From: Rapana venosa
Taxonomy: Eukaryota; Mollusca; Gastropoda; Neogastropoda; Muricidae
Assembly (NCBI GenBank): GCA_028751875.1
Contig: CM054145.1
Location: 42,689,670 to 42,753,669 of the forward strand
Length of the DNA stretch: 64,000 nucleotides
Direction: 5' to 3'
This document shows positions 22,801-31,119 of the stretch, in pieces. The position numbers and the translations under genes were made by a program. The notes beneath the pieces are model-generated. The model searched no databases. It was not told where the DNA came from and worked only from the letters and a program-made list of their open reading frames with translations. How positions within the stretch are numbered: position 1 is the first letter of the stretch; each line of letters opens with the position of its first letter.

Positions 22801-25076
22801 CTCTTCCTCCACCCAGGAAAGAGCAGGAGGCCCCATCTTCACTGGATATGATGAAGACTCAGTGTGTAACGGGAGCAGTGAGCAGTGGGGAAGAAGCGGG
22901 TACCAAGACAAACCAGCACAACAGTCCTGCTGAAGCCAGGGACAGCCCAGCCCAGGGCAGAGCAGGAGGCAAAGAAGAGAAAGCGTGCCCACCCTTCCGC
23001 CACTCCCCCTTTGTCACTGTCCGCAGACAGTCGTCCAGAAAGAGAAGCATGTTGTCAGAATCGGGTACGCCGGGAAAAGACGCTAGTCCTCAGCGATCCC
23101 TGGACAGCCCTCGTCATGAACAGCCTGGAGCTCTGCAGGAAGGGGCATATTGTAATACTTCAGCATCTCTGAATGACGGAAGCTTCTCACCCGTTTGTTC
23201 TTTACCAACAAAGAGTTTGGAAGAATCTGGCAGCAGCATCAGAGCAAATCAAAGCGTTGTTGCTGATGTGAAAACCACCGCTTGTACGGTAAATGTTGAG
23301 CAGCGCAAAGATCAGCCCCAGTTTGTAACTCAGTCTGTATGCAGTCCAGGCAGTGGAAAAAGGAAACCCCAGCCCCCCAGGCCACCTCCTAAACCAGCGG
23401 TTCGTCCTTTCATCAAGGCAGCCAGTCAGCAGCAGTCCCCTGTCACTGTGACAGGACAGGGGGTGGGGGGAGTCAGAACACGAAAACGCCGCTCTCAGGA
23501 ATTGGACCAGACGGGTGTTGCAGACAAACAGGCGGCTGTTGGAGATAAGGCTGACAGACCTGTGCTAAAAACGGCAGCTTATCATCTCCACAATGCAGTT
23601 ATCAGCAATGATTCCTCATCACCACGTAATTCCCCATCCTCTGATAAAGCCAGTGTGGATACAGTCATGTCTGCAAGGGTCAGAAGAGTGAAACGGCGCA
23701 GTGGTGATGAGCAGGAGGAGTGTGACTTGAGACCAGTGAAACGACGCAGCAGTGGCAGCACAAACCTGTTCCCACCAGCAGTTACATCAGGGACAGAGAG
23801 GACAGAGAGCTTGAAGAGAGAGACTACTCCATCACCGATCAGGCAGAGAATGAACAGAGGAGGAGGACAGCAGTCCCCAGCAGGCAGGGGATTGATAAAC
23901 AGAAAGGAATCTGCCTCAACTCCTGCCAGAAAATGGAGCAGTGTCCAGGCGCCATCACCAGCTACAGGCAGCAGCAGTAGAACCAGCATCGGCTCTGCTG
24001 GACACGCTGGCAGCAGAATGACAGCAGTAGGTCGGCAAGACAGTGCCAGGAAAAGCGCAGACAACAGACAGAGCAGTAGCAGAGGGATGGTGACCCGACA
24101 GGCCAGCAATAGGTCTACAACTGGTAGGAGACAAAGTGGAGGTGGAAATACCCAGCAAGAATGGGCAGCGACAGAAGAGAAAGTGGAGGAAGAGGGACGC
24201 TGGTGAAAAGAGACAGCGACAGAAGAGAAAGCGGGGGTCGAAGAACACCAGTGAAACGTGACAGCAACAGGAGGCCAAGTGGAGGTGGGGGGACACCGAC
24301 GAGAGGAGACAGTAACAGAAGACAGAGTGGAGGAAGAGGGACACCCACCAGACGTGACAGTGGCAGGAAAGACAGCGGCGGATATGGAATGGTGACCAGA
24401 AGTCACAGCAACAGAGCTCTTCAAGCGGGTGGAGTGACCCGACCCCAGGGACTGACGTCCACACCTGTGCGCACAAGCTCTTTGGCAAGGAGGCGATCAG
24501 GGATGGGTGGAGCCTCTCCTGCTCAAAACGCACCAGCACAGGGAACGGCAAATCACGCAGAGACAGTGGCAGCGTGAAGAGGAGTGACAGCAGCAGGGGA
24601 CGGGGAGGAGGAGGGGAGGCTCACAGAGACACCCCTAGTAGAAATGGCAGCTTCAGAAAACAGGGCGGCCTCAAAACTCCGCAGTCGCCCACTTTCATGA
24701 GGATCACTCGACATCTGGGGGTGAAGGAGGAACAGGCAGTGACGTCCATGAAAATCACTTCACGGTAGATGAGGAACAAGCTCAGCAGATAATCGCTGGA
24801 CTGCAGAAAGCACAGGAGAGAGCCTGCGATCAAGATCACCATGACACAGCCTTGATCCAGAGAAGCCATCACCATCAGCTGAGAGTCCAGGACATTCCTG
24901 CCCAGCAGGCAGAGTTGAGGAAGACAGCTCACCTGGCGACTGGTGTAAACAAGGCTGGGGACCAGCGAGAAGTGGAGGACATGGAGACAGACATCGACAT
25001 GTGGGAGGAAGACGGTGGTCTGTCAGCCGTGGGAAGGGGGGCCTGTGCCGCAGCCCATCTGTCCACCTTGGTCTGA
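7215..25076 (+). CDS. Large unidentified multi-exon protein with RRRSRS repeats
   Basis: Ten coding exons join with matching phases: 7215-7222, 8873-9030, 9443-9556, 10665-10729, 15678-15770, 16009-16323, 17371-17436, 17935-17997, 18266-18327 and 19313-25076, all with GT donors and AG acceptors. The predicted protein is about 2,240 residues if three single-base frame changes near 24.1-24.7 kb are assembly errors; read literally it stops at 24204-24206 after about 1,945 residues. N-terminus: a basic patch, an acidic Ser-rich stretch, then a short conserved-looking core ([13 protein letters not shown] ... [15 protein letters not shown]). The rest is low-complexity and Ser/Pro/Lys-rich with five RRRSRS motifs, SH3-type proline motifs (PPPVPPK twice, PPRPPPKP once) and a C-terminal tandem repeat. 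This suggests a phosphorylated scaffold or adaptor. I do not recognise the family. The start codon is the least certain part. Confidence 0.75.
7562..7699 (+). other. Possible orphan coding exon or gene fragment
   Basis: After an AG at 7561-7562 a frame reads about 44 codons to TGA at 7697-7699, including [19 protein letters not shown] and [11 protein letters not shown]. The composition looks like real protein rather than AT-rich noise, but the frame does not fit exon 1 of the surrounding gene (the required phase hits a stop after nine codons). It may be a terminal exon of an unseen transcript or a retrocopy fragment. No family is recognised. Confidence 0.25.
8412..8515. repeat. (CA)n microsatellite, interrupted
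   Basis: Imperfect CA/CG-containing dinucleotide repeat in the first intron of the large plus-strand gene. Confidence 0.9.
8873..9030 (+). CDS. Scaffold gene exon 2: basic patch then acidic Ser-rich stretch
   Basis: Acceptor ...CATAACAG at 8872, donor GTCAGT after 9030. Encodes [18 protein letters not shown] and then an acidic, Ser-rich segment ([13 protein letters not shown]) typical of a casein-kinase-II-type disordered stretch. Enters with one base of a split codon and leaves with one base, matching both neighbours. Confidence 0.8.
9100..9198. repeat. (AGT)n / (AGC)n trinucleotide microsatellite
   Basis: Imperfect AGT repeats grading into AGC, in the intron after exon 2 of the plus-strand gene. 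The long poly-Leu and poly-Tyr open frames here are artefacts of it. Confidence 0.95.
9443..9556 (+). CDS. Scaffold gene exon 3: basic helical segment
   Basis: Acceptor TTCACAG, donor GTAAGA. Encodes [20 protein letters not shown] followed by [16 protein letters not shown], a charged Lys/Arg/Gln/Glu-rich run likely to form a helix or short coiled coil. Phase agrees with the exons either side. Confidence 0.8.
10665..10729 (+). CDS. Scaffold gene exon 4: conserved-core part 1
   Basis: Acceptor TTGGCAG, donor GTGAGT. Encodes [18 protein letters not shown] followed by QEE. The dense aromatic/hydrophobic spacing contrasts with the disordered rest of the protein and marks a folded helical unit. 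It continues after a 4.9 kb intron. Confidence 0.8.
10782..10811. repeat. T17-G13 homopolymer junction
   Basis: T run 10782-10798 followed directly by a G run 10799-10811, just upstream of a minus-strand SINE B fragment. Similar T/G or A/C junctions lie at 44091-44117, 44213-44242 and 54560-54580, several next to SINE 3' ends. Confidence 0.9.
10872..10945 (-). repeat. SINE family B fragment
   Basis: Carries GAGATCTGAGGTTCACCAAT, a following GATGAGATTTTGCGTATGC phrase and a decayed continuation. This is the 3' part of the family, on the minus strand, 3'-tailed by the T/G homopolymers upstream. Confidence 0.6.
11107..11335. repeat. Long (TA)n tract with TATATAG variants
   Basis: Nearly pure TA dinucleotides for about 230 bp, ending in TATATAGA variants at 11275-11320. 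It abuts the 3' end of the minus-strand retrotransposon at about 11350, so it may have grown from that element's simple-repeat tail. Confidence 0.95.
11350..13436 (-). mobile_element. 5'-truncated non-LTR retrotransposon with RT and RNase H
   Basis: About 2.1 kb of a LINE inserted antisense in intron 4 of the plus-strand gene. Starts inside the reverse transcriptase domain and ends with a C-terminal zinc-knuckle-like segment (HHLLFDCP, near 11500) and a short 3'UTR before the (TA)n tract. An RT followed by an RNase H domain is known for the I, R1, LOA and some Jockey-group clades; the exact clade needs a phylogeny. The coding part is broken by frameshifts and one stop, so the copy is inactive. 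Confidence 0.85.
11376..13432 (-). pseudogene. Broken ORF2: reverse transcriptase plus RNase H
   Basis: RT motifs in order: [11 protein letters not shown] (motif A Asp), [13 protein letters not shown] (motif B) and QYADDIAIW (motif C) in the part at 12860-13432. RNase H motifs in the part at 11773-12870: YTDGS, the Glu of SELFAI, VDSKAVL and WIPSHC, i.e. the D-E-D-H set. The two parts are in different frames, joined at a run of seven A (minus strand) near 12882-12888. A TGA at 11773-11775 follows WIPSHC where a Gly is usual, and the frame then continues (LVDS..AKQGA). A further frame change occurs at a short A run near 11540. The palm's first motifs are missing because the copy is 5'-truncated. 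Confidence 0.85.
13462..13722 (-). repeat. SINE family B copy, lacking the 3' part
   Basis: Reads on the minus strand from a tRNA-like head (GGACAGCCTAGTGGTTAGAA at about 13701-13720) through the body to about 13462. Lies immediately upstream (5' side) of the truncated LINE. Confidence 0.65.
14068..14148. repeat. (GT)n microsatellite
   Basis: GT repeats with a few interruptions, inside the Tigger-like element. Confidence 0.95.
14322..14394. repeat. (AG)n microsatellite
   Basis: AG repeats that begin exactly where the readable Tigger transposase frame ends, so they mark the internal deletion point. Confidence 0.95.
14396..14986 (-). pseudogene. Tigger-like transposase N-terminal fragment, split by a SINE
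   Basis: On the minus strand the start [12 protein letters not shown] is seen at about 14951-14986, and the reading resumes at 14396-14643 with [34 protein letters not shown] and a further 40 residues. The KQKVEII...[18 protein letters not shown] block is the psq-type CENP-B N-terminal helix-turn-helix used by pogo/Tigger transposases to bind their termini. A SINE (14644-14936) interrupts it at codons 8-12. Only about 95 residues remain, followed by an (AG)n tract. Confidence 0.85.
14644..14936 (+). repeat. SINE family A copy with 14-bp target duplication
   Basis: tRNA-derived head with A box (GTGGTCGAGTGGTTTAGG) and intact B box GGGTTCGATCCCC in a perfect T-arm stem, followed by a conserved body (GACAGACTAGCGTCCTGTCA, CGGCTCTATGGGCCTTCTGG). 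Flanked by the perfect duplication TTTGAGAGACAATG at 14630-14643 and 14937-14950. The second copy at 48768-49048 differs at only about a dozen positions, so the family was active recently. The pol III promoter boxes look usable. Confidence 0.9.
15678..15770 (+). CDS. Scaffold gene exon 5: conserved-core part 2
   Basis: Acceptor TGTTTACAG, donor GTAAGT; 31 codons, phase 0 on both sides. Encodes [19 protein letters not shown] followed by [12 protein letters not shown]. The aromatic-rich [11 protein letters not shown] segment pairs with exon 4 and the KYYE that opens exon 6 as one short folded unit. Confidence 0.85.
16009..16323 (+). CDS. Scaffold gene exon 6
   Basis: Acceptor GTTCTCAG, donor GTAACT; 105 codons, phase 0. 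Opens with [16 protein letters not shown] and continues with Ser/Pro-rich sequence ([19 protein letters not shown], then [17 protein letters not shown]). The two overlapping open frames in this stretch are shadows: only this frame fits the phase 0 of both neighbours. Upstream AGs at 15952 and 15965 would force other frames. Confidence 0.8.
16821..16862. repeat. (TTTA)n / (TTA)n microsatellite
   Basis: TTTA units then TTA units in the intron after exon 6. Confidence 0.9.
17371..17436 (+). CDS. Scaffold gene exon 7
   Basis: Acceptor GGTTACAG, donor GTGAGT; 22 codons, phase 0. Encodes [20 protein letters not shown] and TL. Contains DNKEN, close to a KEN-type degron core, but this may be chance. 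Confidence 0.75.
17935..17997 (+). CDS. Scaffold gene exon 8
   Basis: Acceptor TGCACAG directly after a (GT)n run, donor GTGTGC; 21 codons, phase 0, encoding [20 protein letters not shown] and Q. Short and low in complexity, so a candidate for alternative inclusion. Confidence 0.65.
18164..18222 (+). repeat. AAT-tailed dispersed repeat with GGAATTTGTATAGGGC core
   Basis: AATAATAATTATAATG followed by GGAATTTGTATAGGGCTGAA. Close relatives at 38880-38945, 47146-47222, 51288-51352 and, inverted, 39867-39907 share the core GGAATTTATATAGCGC. Family not named. Confidence 0.7.
18266..18327 (+). CDS. Scaffold gene exon 9
   Basis: Encodes [20 protein letters not shown] plus two bases of a split Cys codon completed in exon 10; donor GTAAGT. 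The acceptor is a tandem TCAG-CAG site at 18261-18265, so one extra Gln codon may be included. Confidence 0.75.
18884..19152 (-). repeat. SINE family B copy, head missing
   Basis: Contains GCTCTGAGGTTCACCAATGG, GTTCCTACTGGCATGCACGG and CCTCGGTTTATAGTCTCATC in order, the minus-strand reading of the family body and 3' end; the tRNA-like head is absent. Confidence 0.7.
19313..25076 (+). CDS. Scaffold gene exon 10: giant disordered terminal exon
   Basis: Acceptor GTCCAACAG; enters completing a Cys codon and reads open to 24203. RRRSRS motifs begin at 19662, 19986, 20427, 21732 and 22182, each followed by a hydrophobic or Cys residue and usually Glu/Asp (RSRSVE, RSRSLE, RSRSVD), which fits basophilic-kinase and 14-3-3 binding sites. 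Proline motifs PPPVPPK (near 19790 and 21950) and PPRPPPKP (near 23375) fit SH3 ligands. A 32-codon direct duplication lies at 22385-22576. The frame then changes three times (about 24.15, 24.52 and 24.70 kb), each time by the same one-base step, with the repeat pattern continuing in the new frame, and ends at TGA 25074-25076. Sequence errors are the likely cause. Confidence 0.8.
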
Positions 25077-28000
25077 TATGAAATGTGTGAAACACTGTGT
25101 GGTGCCTACTCCCTCATTGTCCTCTGATGAAGACTTCTTTTGTACTTGTGTATACATGTATATGCAGGTGAAGGCTCATCTTTAGGGAATGAACGGTGGC
25201 AAGTTTATGCTTTCAGAGAAAGGAGTTGTATTGAAATAGATCTGAGCATTCTTGTAATACGACATTTGAAATGCTTTTTGAATTGTTAATCTCAACACCC
25301 ACCCCTTCCCCCCATCCCTTCTTACCTTCCCCCATGCTTTTCGTGTTTTTGTGGTGTTTTTTTTTTAACACATCATTTTGAAACAACAGCAACAAAGTTT
25401 TGCTCTAAAATCATTGTGTGATATAAGACATCAAGTGAAAAGGAAATGTCTTCAAAGTCTGCTCATAATAGTCTATTTTCTATTCTATTTCTCAAGAAAA
25501 CAGCAATTTCTGTGAATTGTGTAAAAAAAAAAAATCATTGTAACTATTAATCAAGCATGCCATCACACTGAAAATTATATGTTCTAGTTTTTCCTGATGT
25601 CTACAAAATGTCTCCATCATTTGGGTGTGATAGAAGTGGTGTGTTGTAGACTTAAAATTATCTGTTTGCTTTTGCATTTTTATGTAGTTTGACTTTGGCT
25701 ACAGCAGTTCCAACTACGTTCATGGCACTTTCTTGTAGTTATAGTCTTCCTTTGCAAACCTTGATCCTGTTACTTTGACACTGCAGTAGTGAGATTTTTA
25801 ACATTGGAATGTGCTCTGGCTGACTAGTACATAATTATTATATCATGTGATTTCATAATATAGGATGTTTGTGCCTTTTTATTTGCTGTAGATGTGTTTT
25901 TTCAATGATTCTGTGGAAAGAGTATTTTTTACGTTGATTTTTAGATATTTTATGATAATTAGTGGACCTGAATAGCAAAAATGTATGTGTGGTGTGCTTG
26001 CCATGCAGTGTTTAGCGCTGTTAGATGAGAGTTTTCAGAGGTAGTTGTAGCATATGCTTTTTTGTCAGGTTTGCTTGCCATCAGCATTACATGTAACTTA
26101 GAAAATGAACAATTTTGTAACCAGTTTTAAGAAACAGAAGCAGCTATTTTTATTTGTGGCTCAGTTATCCTATTTTTTGGGCAGTAGATGTGAACATTGT
26201 TTAACACACATACAGATTCAACCATTTCCAGTGATATTGAACTTGATTGATCATGTACACATCAAAATGTCTAATCTAAAGCTGAATTGTCAGAGGTACT
26301 TTACATTGATTTCATCAATGATTTTGCCATTAACACAAAAATGTTTCAGAAGTGATGTGAGCATTAATGGGGCTTTTGTTGTTGCTTTGGCTGAAAACTA
26401 TTTGAATATCTGGGGGGTTTTGTTGACAGTATAGATTACTGATAGAAATGTAGATGGTTTCTATCAATAGTAATATTTTGAAAAGACCTGTCTGTTCAGT
26501 GTGTCTTTTCAAGCCTCTGAGTCAGTTACTGTGTGTGTGTATGTGATCTTATATGCACACTTAGTCTTCTTTCATATCCTGTGATGCAATTTTCTCTGTG
26601 TGGTGCAGACTCTTCAGGTTGGCATAAATTAATCAAAAGTTGTATTCTTCTGCTTGGATGTAAATACTGTTGACATGTGTTATTAAAAGGTATGGATGCT
26701 AATGCCAGAAAGCTGTACATACTGATGTAAAATAACCCCCCAAAAAAACAAACTGTTGACAGTAATTTGCCTTTGTGTGAGGTGGATGGGAGATGTCACA
26801 GATTGTAACCTGTATAATTAAATTGTGTAGTTCAGAATAGTTGTATATATTGGCTATTCTACAGAATAATTTTACTTTAAACACTGACCATCTCTGATAT
26901 ATATATTTTTTAATAAGTTGAAAGAGTTTACTCATTGAAAGAATACCAAATTTTCTTAATGGCTGTGATTCAAAATTTGTTTATGTCATACCGTTTTCAC
27001 AGGTTTAGTTATTGTTTAATACTTAGCATTCAGTAAGTGAACAGCTCTCTTCTGATAATCAGAAAAAAGCTCAGTAATTCTTGATGTGCACCACCCATTT
27101 TGTTGGTAAAGTGGCACAGAAGGCTTCAGGAATTATATTTCTTCTCTAACTGCTAATGTGTGATGAGGAAACTGGTTTCAGTTATTGAGATTTGCATGTC
27201 TGAACATTACATGATTTCTTTTGACATTCAAATGGCAGCCGTTCAGAAATGGTGTGATGTCAGTCACAGCTGTTTAGATAGTTTCCATTTCCATCTTTCT
27301 TTTGCATTTGCATATCGTGAGTGAGTTTTGCTCTGAGGAGTTCAGCTTTACTTGAGTAAGTGATTCTGTCAGGTCAAGCACTGACCCTTGAACTGGGGCA
27401 CAGTGAAAATACCATTGTTCAAGAGAATAAAGTGTATTTCTGTCTTGTCGAGCATATGTTCTGGGTACAAGCTTTCAAAGTCTTGGTCCCAGTGCCATTC
27501 TTTAACATTGATCGTTTTTCTTTAACTCTCGGTCATTTGGCAGTGTCTGGAAATTATCTACACCATAATTCGTGGGCCAGAGACACATTACCATTTTAAA
27601 AACATCTTCTGCAAAATAGACAATGAATTCCTAATTCACAAGTTGAACATTGTTAAAATTCGCAAATGGCACTGAAGACTTGGTTGTGTTTGACTGAAGA
27701 TATATACCTGGCCTACAGGAAACCAATGTGAATTCTTTGTGTGCACACACAAAAAGAAATGATACAGCTACTTTGCTTCTTTTCATGTTACTTTTGTCTT
27801 TAGGTATAAATGTCTTTCAGGACACTGTCCTTATTCTAACTCCTCAATGCATGTAGTAGAAATAGTATAAAGTTATATCAGCTGTCAATACTCGACTTTC
27901 TTTCTCAATGAATAATCTGTGTAACTTGTATATAAAATCACAACATAATTCTAACTGTACAGTTGTAAACTTCATTACATTCCTGTTGGTGCTTTTAAAG

Positions 28001-28300
28001 ACTTCACAGCAATTAGTTTACTGGAGGCAATTAGCTATATTGTGTTATTCATTTCTGTTTGTATTACTCTTTCTTACTTTGGGAGGTTAAAATTATATGC
28101 AGCACATTTTTTTTAAATTTGTTCAATCACCTTCAATACATTTCCATCGTTTCATGTCATATTGTCATTGCATGAGGTTAAAATGCTCACAAGCAGACTT
28201 TTCTTTGACGATACTTAAAATAACGGATGTCATTGGCAGTATAGCTTGAGAATGAGTCCACTAAAGTAATCTCATTACACTTGTAAGGAAATAAAAAGGT
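25077..28300 (+). other. Probable 3'UTR and flank of the scaffold gene
   Basis: T-rich sequence with no coding signal follows the stop at 25074-25076. AATAAA hexamers on the plus strand occur at 27426-27431, 28290-28295 and 28634-28639. Any could be the cleavage signal; a 3'UTR of 2-3.5 kb is plausible but not proven. Confidence 0.4.
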
Positions 28301-29271
28301 TTCATTGCTGTTAATGTTATGGCCAAAGCTGTTGCCAGTACACACAAGACTGTGTGCATATTGTTACCTTGACTGAACCCTTGTTATATTTTTCTGATGT
28401 ATTTCACCCTCCAAATATGTCTGATATTACTGCTTTCATGTTTGCCGTTGTTAGCACTGCTGTCATTTTCTATGATGCTATCATTATGATGCATAGTCAT
28501 CTGATTACACTTTATCATCACAATTAACACAGTGTGTTGATGTTAACACACACACACACACACACAGAGTATTATTATTAATAAAAACTACCAAGAAGCA
28601 ATCCCTGTACAATTCCACCATCACCTTTTGCCAAATAAATCATATGAAGTGAGTGACAGTGATGCCAAAATTAACAAGGAATAGATATCTGTCTTACCGC
28701 CATTCTGTTTTTGCTCATATACCCCCCCACCCCCCTTGTTTTCTTACTTCCCCTTTATCTTCCTCCTCATTCTCTCATCTTCTTTATTTCAGCTGATATA
28801 CCATCTTTCCCTTCTGTATCTTCTACTCTTCCCCGTCTGTTTTCACATTTGTCTCTTCTGCCTCTCACTTCTCTTTCCTTTTTGCTCAGTCAACCCTTTT
28901 TCCATCTGCTCCAACAACTCCAGTTCATGCCTTCTCTGCCCCCATTTCAACCTGCATTACCTACCTTTGCAGCCTCCTGTCTGGACTGACAACCCTGTTT
29001 ATCCTCATCCTTCCTTCCACCCCATCCAGATTCTCCATCTACCCTGTGCTCAGTAGTTTCCTATGTGTATCACCTCCAACTTACTTCCCAACATTGCCCC
29101 TCTCTCAACTTCTGTTCTTGGCAGCCTGCAAGTCTCAGAAGACTTGTGTTGTAGGCATGAATGAGATTTAATCATTTATAGTCGTCCATGTCTTTTTCTA
29201 CAGGTTTCATTTTGGTCAGTTTATTTATTTATTATTTCTTTCTTTAAAAAAAAAAAATTGTTTTTCCATTC
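28301..29271. other. Intergenic; pyrimidine-rich 28700-29100
   Basis: A (CA)n run lies at 28549-28566 and a long C/T-rich stretch at 28720-29060 that produces spurious open frames. No gene is supported. Confidence 0.5.
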
Positions 29272-29705
29272 CTCAGCTAGAAGTCCAAGGTCCACCGATA
29301 GTGAGATTTAGCATTTTCCCACAATTAATATAGCCACATTCTGACTTGGGGGGATGAGGTATATATACATGACACCAGTGTATGTGTGTGTGTGTTTAAA
29401 ATTTTTTTTAAATTGCCATCTGTTTCTACTGGTATACAATGGCCTACTCTTTCCAAAGGCGGAACAGGTTTTAATATGTGTGTGTGTGTGTGTATAAGAT
29501 GTTCTATGTGCGTTTGCTCACAGGACCTTGGTTTAGTTTCATGTGAAGGACTTTGGGGTGGGGGGGTGGGGGGTTTGTCGGTACTGATGTTAACTCCTGA
29601 GAAAAAATCACCTTGAATGGGTAGATATCTGAGTGGTGGCTCAAACCAGTACCATCAGATTACAAGCTCAACGCTGTAACCACTAGGCTATCCTGCCCCC
29701 TGTTT
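29272..29705 (-). repeat. SINE family B, full-length copy
   Basis: On the minus strand it starts with the tRNA-like head (GGATAGCCTAGTGGTTACAG at 29675-29694), runs through the body (CTTCACATGAAACTAAACC region, 29520-29560) and ends at GGTGGACCTTGGACTTCTAG near 29275-29295. The A12 run at 29247-29258 lies just past its 3' end. Confidence 0.75.
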
Positions 29706-30354
29706 ATTGACTCAGTTTTGCGCTGCTACACAAATTTTCCATTCATTTTCCCTGTCTTTGTGCTCTAACTTTGTCCCACCCCACTTCTTTGATTGAGGGA
29801 GACTGTAATGTTCATTTACTTAGTGTGTCTGTAGGAATCATTGCCATTCACAAAGTAAATGTTTGGATGGGTACATCGCATGATTACTGTTAGCTGGTTA
29901 CTTATGGGCTTGGTCAAGTTTTATTTTAGAAAGTATTGACATTTATCAATGCACATTTTATACTGAGATTTACTGATGTGTATGAAGTAGCAAATAAATC
30001 GATGTATCTCAATGGATGTTTTGTGTATTTGTGAAACGAAACTGCCCTTTATCTCTCAAATGTATTTCTTATATGCACCATGTGATAAGTGTAATTGCAT
30101 CAAAAATACTCCTGTCTTCTTCTGTTTAAAATGAGTTTGTCTGTTGCAAGTTGTCTGTGGCTGGCATTTTTCTTTCTGATGTCTAAAAGGCACACAATGT
30201 GCCATGCCCATAAGAAAACTTTAAAAAGACCAAAGCTAAGGTTGCATGCTAAGTATCTTCATGATTCCTTAGCCCATCAAATGCTGACATGAACTATGGG
30301 ATCTTTAACGTGTGTATTTGATATTCTGCATGTCTATATATACACATAGGGAAT

Positions 30355-30510
30355 TAAGGCACTGGCAGATCTGCTCTTTAAATTGACCTGGGAGATTGTG
30401 AAAATCCCCACCTGAGGCCAGCACCAAGATTCGAACCCAGGATTTCATGGAGTCACCAGATTGAAGTCAAATCTTAACCACTCGCTATGGCATTCATCAG
30501 ATGACAGAGT
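30355..30510 (-). repeat. SINE family C copy
   Basis: Minus-strand head GCCATAGCGAGTGGTTAAGA (A box, 30472-30491) and B box GGGTTCGAATC (30430-30440), body ending at the CAGTGCCTTAATTCCC phrase. A second copy follows at 30965-31115. Confidence 0.75.
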
Positions 30511-30772
30511 CAAAAACAAATCAGCACTTAATAGGCAAACAATTATTCTTGCTGTCTACCCCTGACCATAAAACACCACTGTGCTGGTTAAAAACTGATC
30601 AGTTTCGTTATCAGAGTCGCAAATCTTTGAAGTAATGCAAGTCAGAATGATGAAAAGACGGATTCAACTATTCACCTTTGTTAAGCCAGGAAAATGTATC
30701 TTTACTGAAGAAGCCCCCCACCCCTTTCTATTTTGTTCTTGCTTTAATTTTTAAATGATTTTCTTGTTTGTT

Positions 30773-30870
30773 CCTCAGCTAGAGCTCCAAGGTTCACCAA
30801 TGGTGAGATTTTGTGTATGCACCAGTTTCTGCCCACCATGAAGGTAGTCTGCACTCTGACGTTGGGGATG
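30773..30870 (-). repeat. SINE family B 3' fragment
   Basis: Carries CTAGAGCTCCAAGGTTCACC, ATGGTGAGATTTTGTGTATG and CCCACCATGAAGGTAG in order. Confidence 0.7.
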
Positions 30871-30964
30871 TATGTCGTGTACGTTTGTGTTTCCGTAGTC
30901 TACTCAACATCTGTAATGAGCAATTCTGATCTCTGCATGTGTAATAAAAACTGATATACATGAA

Positions 30965-31115
30965 AGCAATTAAGGCACTGGCAGGTCTGCACTTAAAGTT
31001 TACCTGGGGGATGGTAAAACTTTCCCCTCCTCAATTCACTAGACGCTGAGATTCGAACCCACCATGGGATTGAAGTCGTACATACTGTCTTAACCACTTG
31101 GTTATGGTGTCCGTC
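30965..31115 (-). repeat. SINE family C copy
   Basis: Head ACCATAACCAAGTGGTTAAG on the minus strand (31091-31110), B box GGGTTCGAATC (31044-31054) and the same body as the copy at 30355-30510. Confidence 0.75.
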
Positions 31116-31119
31116 ATTT

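Noticed and set aside
23582..24551. Long minus-strand open frames opposite the scaffold exon
   Set aside because: They are antisense shadows of the Ser/Arg/Gly-rich coding repeat; codon bias of the sense frame keeps the antisense open.
28711..29056. 92- and 106-codon hydrophobic frames
   Set aside because: They lie in a C/T-rich stretch with Leu/Phe/Ser/Pro bias in two overlapping frames and no other evidence.
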